The position numbers were made by a program, and so were the translations under genes. The notes beneath the pieces are model-generated. The model did not search any database. It saw only the letters and a program-made list of their open reading frames with translations, and was not told the origin of the DNA. A DNA stretch of 64,000 bases from Physcomitrium patens (Eukaryota > Streptophyta > Bryopsida > Funariales > Funariaceae), in the NCBI RefSeq assembly GCF_000002425.4, contig NC_037255.1:13917626-13981625 (forward strand), in the 5' to 3' direction. Positions 48,808 through 59,945 of this stretch are shown piece by piece (the stretch's first letter is position 1; each line of letters opens with the position of its first letter).

Positions 48808-49954
48808 TCAGCTTTTGGATATGCTCGGATATGCCGATAGGCATGCAACCATGGCTTAATCTAACTTTGTTGATGCTTCTTTTTTAACTTGTATTCTTGC
48901 TCAACTTGCAACAATTTTCTTACTTGCGCTCTCTCTTGTCTTTCTTTTGACTTGCATGTTTTGTTTATTGTAATGTTCTCATTCTTAATAATCATAATCT
49001 TTCAGTATATACTATTGAATTTGCTTCCTAACTCCCATTCAACTACTCTTTCTCTTCACTTTCGAATCAATTTCAATTTTATAACTTCTTCGTGCAACAT
49101 CCAAAACTACTTGTTCGGTAGCTAATTCCTAATACTCAATACTATTATCGATCCTCTACAGCAATGTCAAAATGTGGTTGTCGTTTTACTTATTCTACAT
49201 ATTTCTTTCAAAATAAACTTATAAAGGAAGATTCAAACACAAGGAAATACTATCTACACGAGCTTACATATTAGGGTCACACAATTAATTGTATTCCAAA
49301 CCACTAAAATACCAAAGAATACTACAATGCTTTCTCTCACTAATAATACTCCTTCACAAATTGATAACAACAATGTACAATCCTGTACTCTCAAAAGACT
49401 GCTCAAAATACACAAATTCGATCCAATATTGGAAATAATAGTCTTCCACTCCAACCAATCTCGCTTCACAAAATTTTTGTAATCACAAACTTCTTCTGTC
49501 GAAACACACATAACTCTCAATTAACAACAATTATAATCTTCCATACAAAATCAATCTTCGATAGAATGTGATAACAAACTTCTAATATCTTTTCATAATA
49601 ATTTAATTATACAATATTCCAATTATATACTCAATATCTCATAAATCAAACTTTGATTTATTCCATAGATTCACTTCATAGTATTCAGAAACTATCCATT
49701 ATTATTCAACTACAAAAAAAATAAAGAGGTAGCACCAAGCTTACCTCGGCTCATGACTATCACAGTCTGGCCCCTCCCATATCTTCTTCAACTTACTTAT
49801 GCTTTACTTCTGAAATTCCAGATTTTAATTGTTATTCTTTATTTAACCTTTTTTATAACTAATTCAATTATCCAACCTATTGAATTGACAACCCTAGGAA
49901 TAAATTAATCTACTTTATCCATATCTTACAAAACGAATTTCTATCCATTTTACA
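48797..49954 (-). repeat. Element E right (5') LTR, uninterrupted
   Basis: About 1.16 kb aligning in order with the three pieces of the left LTR. It preserves the unoccupied insertion sites of element A (near 48841-48856) and element B (near 49548). Confidence 0.85.
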
Positions 49955-51682
49955 AAATAATTCTTTATTTTTCAATTTTTATTCCATATTTATATTAAGT
50001 TTATTATTTATGCACATTAAAATAGATGAAAGTTTTCATCTTTACATATCAAATTTTTAGAACAATGAAATGATGTATCTTCTTTAGTAAGGCTATAGTT
50101 TGTGACTCAAATATTTAATTTTACTTTTAAGGGAGAGTTTTGCATGACTTAACTTTGTTATGTCAAAGGTGTTTGGCATGTATTCAGTAATTTGGTTTTT
50201 TTTTGCTTCAATATTTCTAATTGAAAAAAAAAAAAAAACATATATAAAAGTACTATGATATATTTTTTTTATTTTCTATCAAATGATATAAGTTAGAATC
50301 AACCATGCTTTTAATTAATCTGCATAAGAGTAAAAAAGAATCAATTTGTGAATATCAAGTTTAAGGTGCTTATTTCAATTCACAAAGCACTCACACAAAT
50401 TTAACCATTTTTTTTTATTAATTCTTTATCAAATTTGGTTGATAATCTATTTTAAAAAATAAAGTATCAAATTAATAAAGTCTTTATCATTTTTAAGTAG
50501 TTAATCTTAATATAATTTGAATTATATTCTAATATAAAATAAGTACAAATATATCAAAGAAATCTTATCATTATATTTATTAATAATCTCATATATATAT
50601 ACATATATGTCTTTTTTTTATTAAAATCCATTTAGCATAAACTAATTTCTTTCTTGAGAAAATATTTCAAGACATCTATTTTTTTTTTTTTCCATTTATG
50701 AGTTTTTTTTTTTTATTATATATTTACATTTCATTCAAGTCCAAAATTTCTTCTTCAAAGATAAAAGACTATTTACATACTTTGATAATAAAGACACAAT
50801 AGAATTTAAATTTGCTTGAAAATCTTTTGTTTCTAATAGAACACTATTTTGGTATTAAAGATTTTGAATCAATAGTTTTTTCTTTATTTTATTTTTTATT
50901 TTTATTTTTATTTTTATTTTTTAAAATATTTTCTTCATAAAACTTGATTTTCAAAGAAATTTTTTCATAAGTTTGTATAAATTGGATTCACCTATGAAAA
51001 TTTTAATTTTAAATTGATGGATTTTAATGACACACTTATAATTTTAGATTTTGATAAAGGATCTTTTATAAGTAAAGAATATGAGATAAATTTATTTTTT
51101 ATTTTTTTCATTAGAAAAAATTTAATTGATCAATAAATTTCATTCATTATTTTTATTAAAGGAAAATATTGGATCCTCTAATATGCCAATTGATAGTATA
51201 TAGATTCATCTTATTTTGATTTGATTCCAAATGTCATCTCTACTAATTATTATTTTTTTCTTAATATATTAAATAGTCTAAATATTTATTATTTTAGTTA
51301 TATTTCTATTTAAAGATATTTTATTCCTACTTTTTTATTCTTTTTTATTCTTTTTATAGAAAATATTTAAAGTAAAACAACCAAAGACTTTCAAAAAAAC
51401 TTATTTTAAGTTTTTTTTTCATGTAATTTTCTTCAAGTATGATTCTAAAATTTTCTATATTTAAACTTTAGTTGATCAAAGAGTTTGAAATTTATTGCTC
51501 CACTTTATAAATGTCTTGGTATACTTTATCTTAGGATATCATATTGCGTATATGTTCAATTATGCTGAGATATCTTTTCTAATGCACACTCATTCGCTTT
51601 TGAGTTATCAATCTTAGAATTCCACATATATTACAATAGTTCTTAAATTTAATTAATATAAATTCTATTCTTTAATCTATTC

Positions 51683-51688
<6 letters not shown>

Positions 51689-51735
<47 letters not shown>
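51689..51735. repeat. (TA)n microsatellite
   Basis: Uninterrupted TA tract of about 23 units. Confidence 0.9.
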
Positions 51736-51737
<2 letters not shown>

Positions 51738-52342
51738 CTTACTCAATAATATCCTTTAAGTGATTAAAATTTCTTTAAAGTATTTAATTTTTTTTACAAA
51801 AAATAATTCATGATTTTCTATAGAAATCATTAAAATTTCTATAAAATATTATAATTTTTTTAATAATATAAAAAAAATAGACCAAAAAGATTAGAATATA
51901 TTAATTTTTAAGACCCTCTTAGCTTGATAAGATGTACTTTTTTGGAATTATTCTATATGATGTTATTTTGTAAGACATATGTGACAAATGTCTTTCAATG
52001 GTTATAATCCAAGTAATTCTCATGCTCTATATTTTCTTAAAAATATAATAAATTCATATAATTTAATTTGTCAAAATAAAAGTGCAATATTTTTATTGAT
52101 TCTTTAAATTCAAAAAAAATTACAAAAGAATTCATAGTATAAAGTTTATAAAGTCCATTGCAAGGATTAAACTTCTCAATAGCTAAAGTGTTTTTTTAAT
52201 CTACATTATTATTTAACAACCAACAATGTTTACGTGTGATTTTAATAACATGTCTAGAGTTGATACAACAACCAACTGATATCAAATTTTATTTTAAATT
52301 TGGCACAAAGAGCACTTAAAAAAGATTTATTTTACTAATGAA

Positions 52343-52368
52343 ATATATATATATATATATATATATAT

Positions 52369-52402
<34 letters not shown>
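52343..52402. repeat. Compound (TA)n-(GA)n microsatellite
   Basis: A TA tract of about 13 units is followed directly by a GA tract of about 15 units. Confidence 0.9.
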
Positions 52403-52406
<4 letters not shown>

Positions 52407-55012
52407 ATGTTTCCAATGCCAATGATTCTATAAGATTTTGTTTAAAAAAATTATACATTTTCTTTAGGAACTATATTAACTGATTAAATTTGTCTTAATT
52501 TGCAATAATATGGCATGTAGTGCTTAAGTCCAAAATTAAGGTTCTTTTTATTTAAATGACTCAAACATTTAAGTAAGGCCTATTTCAGCAACTTTGTCAT
52601 TGCTCTTCATCAACATTGCAGACTTTCATCCTTTTTTAAATGCAATAATTTTAAAATTAACTTCAAATAAAAAATTGACATTTTTTACATTTTGATCTTA
52701 TGTTGGTCAGTTTTTAAAGTGTTGTTGATAATAAGAGACTATATAATTGTGTCATTTATATTATAATATCAAAATTGGATGAAATATAGATGTTTCTAAT
52801 ATTGAATTATGTTTTGTCATGTACACTTGATAAACCTTCTTTGGCTCTTGTAAGATTTTATTCAATAGTTTTTTGGTCATCTTCTAAAATTTTGTCAATC
52901 TCTTCTTTTTTTAATATAGAATTAATTGAATTGGATTAATAATGCTTTTTTATCAATAAGTTGCTTGTTTCTAAGTTCTATTTTGTGTATAATTTTTAGG
53001 AGTTTGGAAAATACAAATGTGAATTTTGACAATATATTAATTGTTAAAATTGATTGAATTATACCTTCAAAGCTGTACGTATAAAATAACTCTTTAATTA
53101 AGATTTTCTTGTAATTGGTGGTGTGAAGTGAAGTAAGCAATTGGCAAAAAACCAAAGAAGAAAAACCACAATACAAGTGAAAGAAATGAAATCAAATAAT
53201 TATAATACTCAAAACTAAGTCACAATCTGTTTACTATATTTTCACCTAATAAAAAGTAAAAGTAAAAGACTAAAAATATATATTTTTAAATAAATAATTT
53301 TTTTTTATCTTTCCAATGACATAAAAATCATATAATTCCAAGTTACTATGAATAAGTTATGATAGATTAAAGATAAAATGTAAATAATAGAAAAGTTAAG
53401 TGAATAATTTTTACCTAAAGGATAATTTGCTTAAGAAATCAGGAATTCGAGCTTCACCAAGGCTCACAAGTAGTACATATGGATTGTCTTAAGAGGCTTT
53501 GAAGCCTTAGTCTTATCCTCCTACCTACATCTAAGGTACTACAATCCATATGGGAATTGTGCACCTCTCTTCCTACAAGGACTATACTAGCTGCTAGTCC
53601 TCCTATTTTCTATTAGTAAAACTAATGTTTTTGCATCTTTGACTTCACCATGGTGTTAAAAAATCACCTAATTAGCCTAGAAACCTTCTATAGCCTTCAA
53701 ATCTTGCTTCATTTTTTCATAATGGCTCTCAAGGTGGTAAAACTCAATTTTATCAAAGTCTTAAAATTTTCTCTAAAAATTCATAAAAATTCTAAATAAA
53801 TTCTAAATAAATTCTAAAAAATCCTATAATCTTTCTATAATATTAATAACCACATAAAGCTATATTTTACTATCTTTTTGATTTTTTATAGTAATAAAAT
53901 CAATTTAAATCCACTAAAAATCCTATTTTCTATATAATTAATTAAAAAGACATGAAGTTCTTTTTTCATGCTTCTTTGAACTATTAATTAATCATTGATA
54001 GGATTTTATAAGTAATACATATAGATAGAGAGCCAATAAAGACATTGGTCTCAATAATTAACTCTTAATACTTAACAATAAGAAAAATAATAAACTAACT
54101 AAGATAATTGCATCTAAGTCTTACTAAGATTCCATTTTTATAACTTTCCTTCTAATAAAACTTTTGTAACTTATAAATACTTCTAAATTATAATAAATAC
54201 TTAGATAGTAAAAAAGAATCTCTAATCTTAATATTTTTATAATTAAATAACTTAAACTATATTTTTAATTAATCCACCAATTAAAATCAATTTATAGGAC
54301 TCACAAAAGCTTTAGAATAATCTATTGAAAACTAATTAAATTAGTATTGTAGCAACATATAATTGCTTAAAATTAGTTAGAAAATTCTTTATGTCACAAG
54401 CATTCTTTAGGTTATTTTTTACTGATCTTTCCTTTGATAATCTTATATCATGTAATGAGATAGAGAACTACAAGACTTTAGATATATTATCTTATTAGAA
54501 TTTGCTTTACAATGCAATCCAAGCATCTATTGGATCATTTTATTTAATTATAATATCTATTATATTATTTTTACTAATAAAATTGGTATCTTTAATGCCT
54601 TATTTTTTAATTATTTGAGTTGGAAAACTTATATATTATATTGTATTCTTGGTATATTGTATTCTAATTTGAATTAGAAGTGTAATAAGTAGAATTTTCA
54701 TTTCTATTATCTCTTGCATGTTCCTACATCTTAGAAAGACCTTGATTTTTAATCTCCATACCTTGTATTTTTTTTTTTGCTTCTAGTTAATTTTTTTTCT
54801 TAGAAATACATTTTATTACTTTACCACTATTTTTTCAAATTTTAATTCTTAGAATTTCTTTTAAGACTACTTGAACAACAAAAAATTTCACTCTTTTGTA
54901 TTCTAAAATTTATAAAAAATACTAATAACTAGGTATATTTACAAGCTTTCATTGCATTGGAAGTATAACTCATAATATGATCATTTAAGTGAATCATGTC
55001 TATTTTATATTA

Positions 55013-55302
55013 TGTTAAAGTAAATTTTTCAATATATAAAATCAAGACAAAGAATATATTCAACTTAAAGGACTTGATTAGTACAACAATTAGAAGTGTT
55101 TATGTATATTTTTTATTTAAATAAAATTAAAAAATCATAAAATTAAAATTAAGTATAATTAGGCTCAAAGCAATAAGTATAACACAAGGCTCTGCACATT
55201 GGTTAATATCTAATTGAGCCACATCAAAACCAATAAAGTGACTTTCATATCATTAGTATTGAATTTCTTAATAAAGTATAGATACGTGTATTTCATTCAA
55301 CA
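55013..55302 (-). repeat. Element F right repeat, probable 5' LTR
   Basis: Aligns with 6975-7256, begins TGTTAAAGT and ends CATTCAACA. It is more AT-rich than its partner, with many C-to-T and G-to-A type differences. Confidence 0.6.
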
Positions 55303-56269
55303 TTATTTTCTAAGGTATATAATATTAAATAAGATGAATCTAGTCACCATATTTTAATTTTTGAATTAAACAAAAAAATATAATTTGTTTTTCATAAATT
55401 TGAGAAAATAATTTATCATCTAAATGGCTTTAAATCAAATTGATTGGATGTATTTCATATTGATTGGAAAAAAAAAAAAATGCCAACTTATAGATACAAT
55501 ATAATCAAGAATAATAAAATATAGTGAATTTGGAATACTATTCCACATTTTCTAGATACAAGAAAGATTATTCTTTGTACTCATTACAATTCTAATTCTA
55601 ATAAAAGTAAAAAATAAATAAGGCAAATAGTTAAAATATCTCAATGAGTTTTTAACTAGTTTAATTTTTATATTTTACAAAGATGCATCACATTAACTAA
55701 ATTATCTTTTGTAGAAATTATGTGAATATTTTAAGAATTATATTTTTTTTTTCAAAAATTATAGAATTTATTTACAAGTTTTTATAGGTAGTGGTTATGT
55801 GATTTTTCACAAAGTTGAATATATAGAAGAGATCTACATTAAAAAGGATAACTAGTTTGAATAAAGAGTGACTAGAAATTGTACAAGAACTGGCAAGCAT
55901 ACTTATAAGTATAAGAAATTAGATAATTTTTGGTCCACCCTCTTCTAGTAACAATAATCATGATGAAATTTTCAAAAAATAAAATCAATTGAAACGATGG
56001 TGTGAGGCATTGAAAGACTCAGACTTGAGGTCCACCCAGAGAGAACATGCTCAACCACGATACCCTTTTCGGAAAGCGTCGCCCGACGTCGGGAGGACAT
56101 GAGGCGCGGTGCTTGTGCGCGCCTTATCCGACGAGCTCCGGCGACGATGAAGTGCTCCTGGCCGCTGGCCATGGACATGATTCCCACCAGCTCCGCCTCA
56201 ACCCTCAGCTCTGCCCTGCACAATTGTATCTTGCGTGGTTTCGAGGAGCCTCTGCAGCTCTGCAGCATC
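55303..56269. other. AT-rich flank then GC-rich leader of uL11c
   Basis: AT-rich DNA to about 55980, then an abrupt rise in GC. The ORF that encodes the uL11c transit peptide is already open at 56099 in the same frame. Promoter and 5' leader are expected here; no TATA box stands out. Confidence 0.4.
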
Positions 56270-57915
56270 ATGGCGACCTCATGCGGACCCGCCTTCACAG
56301 GCACAACGAAAGTGGACTCTCGGCTAGTGAGTTTCTTCGTCGCCCGAACCACAGGGTTTTCGTCATCGTCATGTGGAGTACACAATGGCGCTTTCAAAGC
56401 TGTGGAGATGCGGGGCGTCTCAACGCCGCTGCGCAAGGCCCTGCAAGTCTTTGCTATGGCCTCACCCAAGCCCGGGAAAGCCAAGAAAGGTATTGGGGTC
56501 AATCATGAGGTTGTGGGTTTGTGGGTTTTTGGCACTCTGAATGCGGCGAATTGTGGTGAACTAGGGTATGATTGACTTGGTTTTTTAAGTTTATCTTGGG
56601 TGAATTCAGCGATTTTTCGGTTTCGTGTTTGCTGTTGGAGATTGATGGAGTTGAATGATGTGGAGGATCGCAGTGGTTGGGCTTGTGAAGCTGGCATTAG
56701 AGGCTGGAAAGGCTACCCCTGCGCCACCTGTAGGTCCAGCTCTCGGGTCGAAAGGAGTCAACATTATGGCTTTTTGCAAGGAGTACAATGCAAAGACCGC
56801 AGACAAGCCTGGTTATATTATTCCCGTTGATATCACAGTTTATGATGTACGAGATTCATCATTCTATTAGATTTCTCATGAATATTTTAAGTCGTTAATG
56901 TATATTGTAATCCAAATACCGAGCTTGGATTTTGCTTGAATTTGTCTCTCAAATGAAAACTTAGCTTCAAACATAAATTTATGCCTGGTAAAGAGGATAA
57001 CAAACTGAAGTTTCTCTTGCAATTTTGTAATGCAGGACAGAAGTTTCACGTTCATTTTGAAGACACCCCCAGCATCAGTTCTACTATTGAAAGCAGCTGG
57101 TAGGCTTCCTTTGTCTTCATTATATGGTGGTACTACAGGCTTTGCTGATGTAGCTTTCATCGTTGCCCCTAATATGCACTGCCACGGTATCCCAGACAGA
57201 ATGTTCGAGTATATTTTCAATTTTATCGAATTAGAAATAGGCGTTAAGGTCATAAGAGTTTTAAGAAAGATGTATCATCTGCACACAACATGGACACATA
57301 AAATCAGATATTCTCCTTGTACAGCCGATTTAGCTTCAGAATAGTTTACTGACACGATTTTAGGTTGCATCCGCCTTTTGAATTTGTTCATTGAATATGG
57401 TGGTCAACTTTGTTAAGGTTATCATTACACTCGCGATTAGCTTTCTATCTGTGATCTTTGAATCAAAGGCCTAACAATCTCTGAATTGCTGTTGTCCTCT
57501 GGAGCTGGCTTAGATATCTGTACTAATTCGGAAAGTTGAGGAAGATATCTGTACGCTTCTGAATCAAAAGCGTAACAGTTTAGGAAGAAGGGGCTGAGGT
57601 TTGAGGGTTCATCTACTTCTCTAGAAAAGCTTGCATTTTGGTAAGGGCTCGTCTATGTCGGTCATACCTTAAGCTTGTAAATAACAAACGTCTTGTGGAT
57701 TTGCAGGCGCGGAGAAGGGATCAACCGACCCCCAAAAAGTGAAGGTTGGCAAGGTCACCCAGGACCAGCTCAAGACGATCGCACAAGAGAAGTTGCCAGA
57801 TTTGAACTGTACAACAATCGAGTCTGCCATGAGGATTGTTGCCGGAACAGCTGCTAACATGGGAATTGACGTTGACCCACCTCTGCTAATGAAGAAGCAG
57901 AAGGTTTTGTTCTAG
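56270..57915 (+). CDS. PRPL11: Chloroplast 50S ribosomal protein uL11c, nuclear-encoded, four exons
   Basis: Component of the stalk base of the plastid large ribosomal subunit. It binds 23S rRNA at the GTPase-associated centre, where elongation factors act. Exons: 56270-56489, 56674-56846, 57036-57099 and 57707-57915. All introns are GT-AG and phases agree, giving 221 residues. Residues 1 to about 66 form a serine-, threonine- and alanine-rich chloroplast transit peptide beginning [11 protein letters not shown]. The mature part follows [14 protein letters not shown] and shows the family signatures [59 protein letters not shown] and [20 protein letters not shown], ending at KKQKVLF. The start at 56270 gives about the length of Arabidopsis PRPL11. 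In-frame ATGs at 56147 and 56099 would give longer leaders. No residue is obviously missing. Confidence 0.95.
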
Positions 57916-59945
57916 ATAGTTAGTGTAGGAAGTTAGCCATTCCTTTCGATCAGAATTTTTTGAATTTGTACAATGAGTTATCGAAGGTGTCCGATGCAGA
58001 GTCACCAAAGAGGTTAATTTACTTAAGGTTCTGTCCAGCCATCTAGTCTGTACCCACACCTCTTGCCTCTGTTTGGGTTTGCAGACTAGCCCATGATTCT
58101 ATGCCCTTCCTTGTTTTACTCTTGCTATGTCTGCTGGAGTTGGTTCTGTTATGTGGAGCTCCTGCCGATCTATGTAACTCTTGATCCGACGAAATCAACG
58201 TTTTACGTATTGGAAATTAAAGGTTATTCTTTCAGTCTGTTCTCTATGGTGGATAATGCTGCCGAGCTTCATGAACCTTTGCTGCCGTTTATCCTGGGGA
58301 TGTGGACGTTCTCCTTCTGGAAATGTGTCTGCGCGATTACTGCATTTTTATCTCTCATTCGTTCCGGTTAGGGTTTGTGAATCTTGTATTGAAAATATAT
58401 CAATTATATAAATCCGGACTAATCTCAACAAGCCAGTCAACTTGGAGATGAAACCCGAAGCGAAATTCCCCGAGTGAAAGCAGCATCTTTCATGATGAAA
58501 GTTATGCTAATCTGTCGAGTTCGTCTTCCTCTAAACATGATAATGGATAATCAATTGAAGCTTTCTTGTGGATTGTTGAAATACTTGTCAACTACCATTA
58601 CACCTTTTCCATCTACCTTATATAAATGTTCTTAATGTTGAGGATTTACAACCATGATTCATTACGCAGTCCCTATGATATCTTACTCATTACCAATTTC
58701 ATCCAAAATAATCACTTCAAATTTCTCAACTGGTAAATTGGTATGACTGCTTGATTCTACTTTTTGTTTTCCTTCGTCCTCTTCTCTGATTTCCGTCGTA
58801 ATTCCATATTACTTTGACATCAGATTTGAGAAAGATTTCTTGGGAAATTATGTTTGGAGTCTGTACTGGAGTGTCAAATTTGGCCTCCACTCAGGGATCC
58901 TGGATGATGAACATCTTCATTGTGCGGCGCGACAGACATGAATTAGAAGTCTGCATTGTAAACGCGGTGCAATGCATTCGTGTGTCTTGTACAGACGTGG
59001 TTCAGAAGTGGGAGTTCGTGGATGGTTCGAAATTTGGGAAATTTTCAACGATCCTCCTTTTTTCTAGGATTGAAGTCAAAGAACAAGCTCCCAATTCGCG
59101 CCTGGAAGGTGCTTGGAATTTCATCGACTGGATTCGCATCTTCCTATTACAGTTCTTCAGTATTGACCGATGCAGTGGAAGTAGCTATGGACATACCTCT
59201 TCCTCTTAAGCTCTCTGCATCTTGGCTTGTGACATCCTCCGTGAGATTGTTGTGCCGAGTTGGGCGAGGTGGGTATTCTTTGAAATATGAAGCGGCAATC
59301 ATGAGCAAGCCGAAGAAGCGCTGATGATTTCGTCTTTGGACTGAAGGCCCGTTTTCATTGCTTGAAGGTGGTGGAGGACTGAGTAAGCAATGAGTCTTGT
59401 TCATGGCGAAAGTATGCTAGTTTGTCCGAAGCTCGAGATCCGAGTATCTGCGAAATTGGAGCAACGTGCAGATTAACTTGAGGGTTACGTTTCGGGAGGG
59501 GTGACTGTCGGTACGAACGAAGAACTTCGGCAATCACCCATGAAAACGGTATGACCCCTGCTTCGAGGGCGCGTTCAATTCACTTCCACTCCACATTCAA
59601 GCCCCCTTGCAAAATTTGTCTGTATTCTTACCGATTCGGCTACATGCTCACTAATGTTCATTAGTTAGATAGCACACTTAGGCTTTGTTTCGGGATTTTT
59701 CTGTGCTGTGCGGACTGAACATCGAGTGTGAACTGACCAGTGACTGGCTACACAACATTTTGAATATCTTGTTATGCTGCTAGACAATCCGAGAGGGACT
59801 TGAGTGTATTTTGTCAAATGCCTGCAAACTTATCTGCATAATTCACCTATATTATGCTCATCGTCTTCACTTCGAATGGTTTCAGGGTTTAGAGGAACAC
59901 AACTTTTTAAAGCGGGTCTGAATAGGGGAAACACAGTTTGCACAC
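57916..59945. other. Spacer between uL11c and CNGC; probable long 5' leader of the CNGC
   Basis: Two kilobases of moderate GC. It holds several short ORFs on both strands (for example 58093-58371 and 58814-59209 on +) with no family resemblance. It should contain the uL11c 3' UTR and the CNGC promoter and leader. An in-frame TGA at 59919-59921 marks the left limit of the CNGC coding frame. Confidence 0.5.

Larger units (their letters stand above)
8669..49954 (-). mobile_element. Element E: Ty3/gypsy element (non-chromovirus type), minus strand, split by later insertions
   Basis: Two directly repeated LTRs of about 1.16 kb flank an interior of about 9.3 kb (39459-48796). The left LTR is split by elements A and B into 8669-8722, 14835-15531 and 39049-39458. 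The right LTR (48797-49954) is uninterrupted. On minus the interior reads gag with zinc knuckles, protease, RT, RNase H and integrase, followed by an unusually long 3' region. RT phrases such as DAVAGHECYSFLDG are typical of plant Ty3/gypsy elements of the non-chromovirus branch. LTRs run to CA on the right (TG in element orientation); the left boundary is not sharply resolved. It is old and broken in many places. A candidate duplication AAATA at both outer flanks is weak. Confidence 0.8.
49955..55012 (-). pseudogene. Right part of element F interior: decayed copia RT, integrase and gag region
   Basis: The region is very AT-rich and decayed. On minus, an integrase-end motif of copia elements (LKVFGC) is readable near 51400, at a plausible distance from the RNase H remnant at 8220-8480 once element E is removed. 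The remaining 3.6 kb toward the right repeat should hold integrase core, protease and gag, but no convincing motif survives. A less AT-rich block at about 53440-53760 may be a separate insertion. Confidence 0.45.
6975..55302 (-). mobile_element. Element F: ancient decayed Ty1/copia element, outermost layer of the nest
   Basis: About 285-bp direct repeats with TG...CA ends lie at 6975-7256 and 55013-55302 and bracket the whole stack. With element E removed, the interior is about 6.5 kb, a normal size for a copia element. Read on minus, a purine-rich tract (GCAAGAGGGAA) directly precedes the left repeat, as a polypurine tract should precede a 3' LTR. Ty1/copia RNase H is recognisable on minus near 8220-8480, and an integrase-region motif (LKVFGC) near 51400. 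This gives the copia order integrase then RNase H. The element is heavily decayed, with very many breaks, and strongly AT-shifted, so it is probably the oldest insertion here. No matching target-site duplication was found, so its exact ends are less certain than those of the inner elements. Confidence 0.65.

Noticed and set aside
6975-55302. Target-site duplication for element F
   Set aside because: The bases next to the outer ends (CTATA and TTATT) do not match convincingly, so I do not claim one.
56047-56508. 153-codon + ORF and 176-codon - ORF (55972-56502) over uL11c exon 1
   Set aside because: Both are out-of-frame shadows of the GC-rich transit-peptide exon. The uL11c frame continues correctly into the conserved exons.
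58093-59537. Several ORFs of 60-131 codons on both strands between uL11c and CNGC
   Set aside because: They overlap each other on opposite strands, lack domains and have no matching splice sites. They are better explained as UTR or leader sequence.
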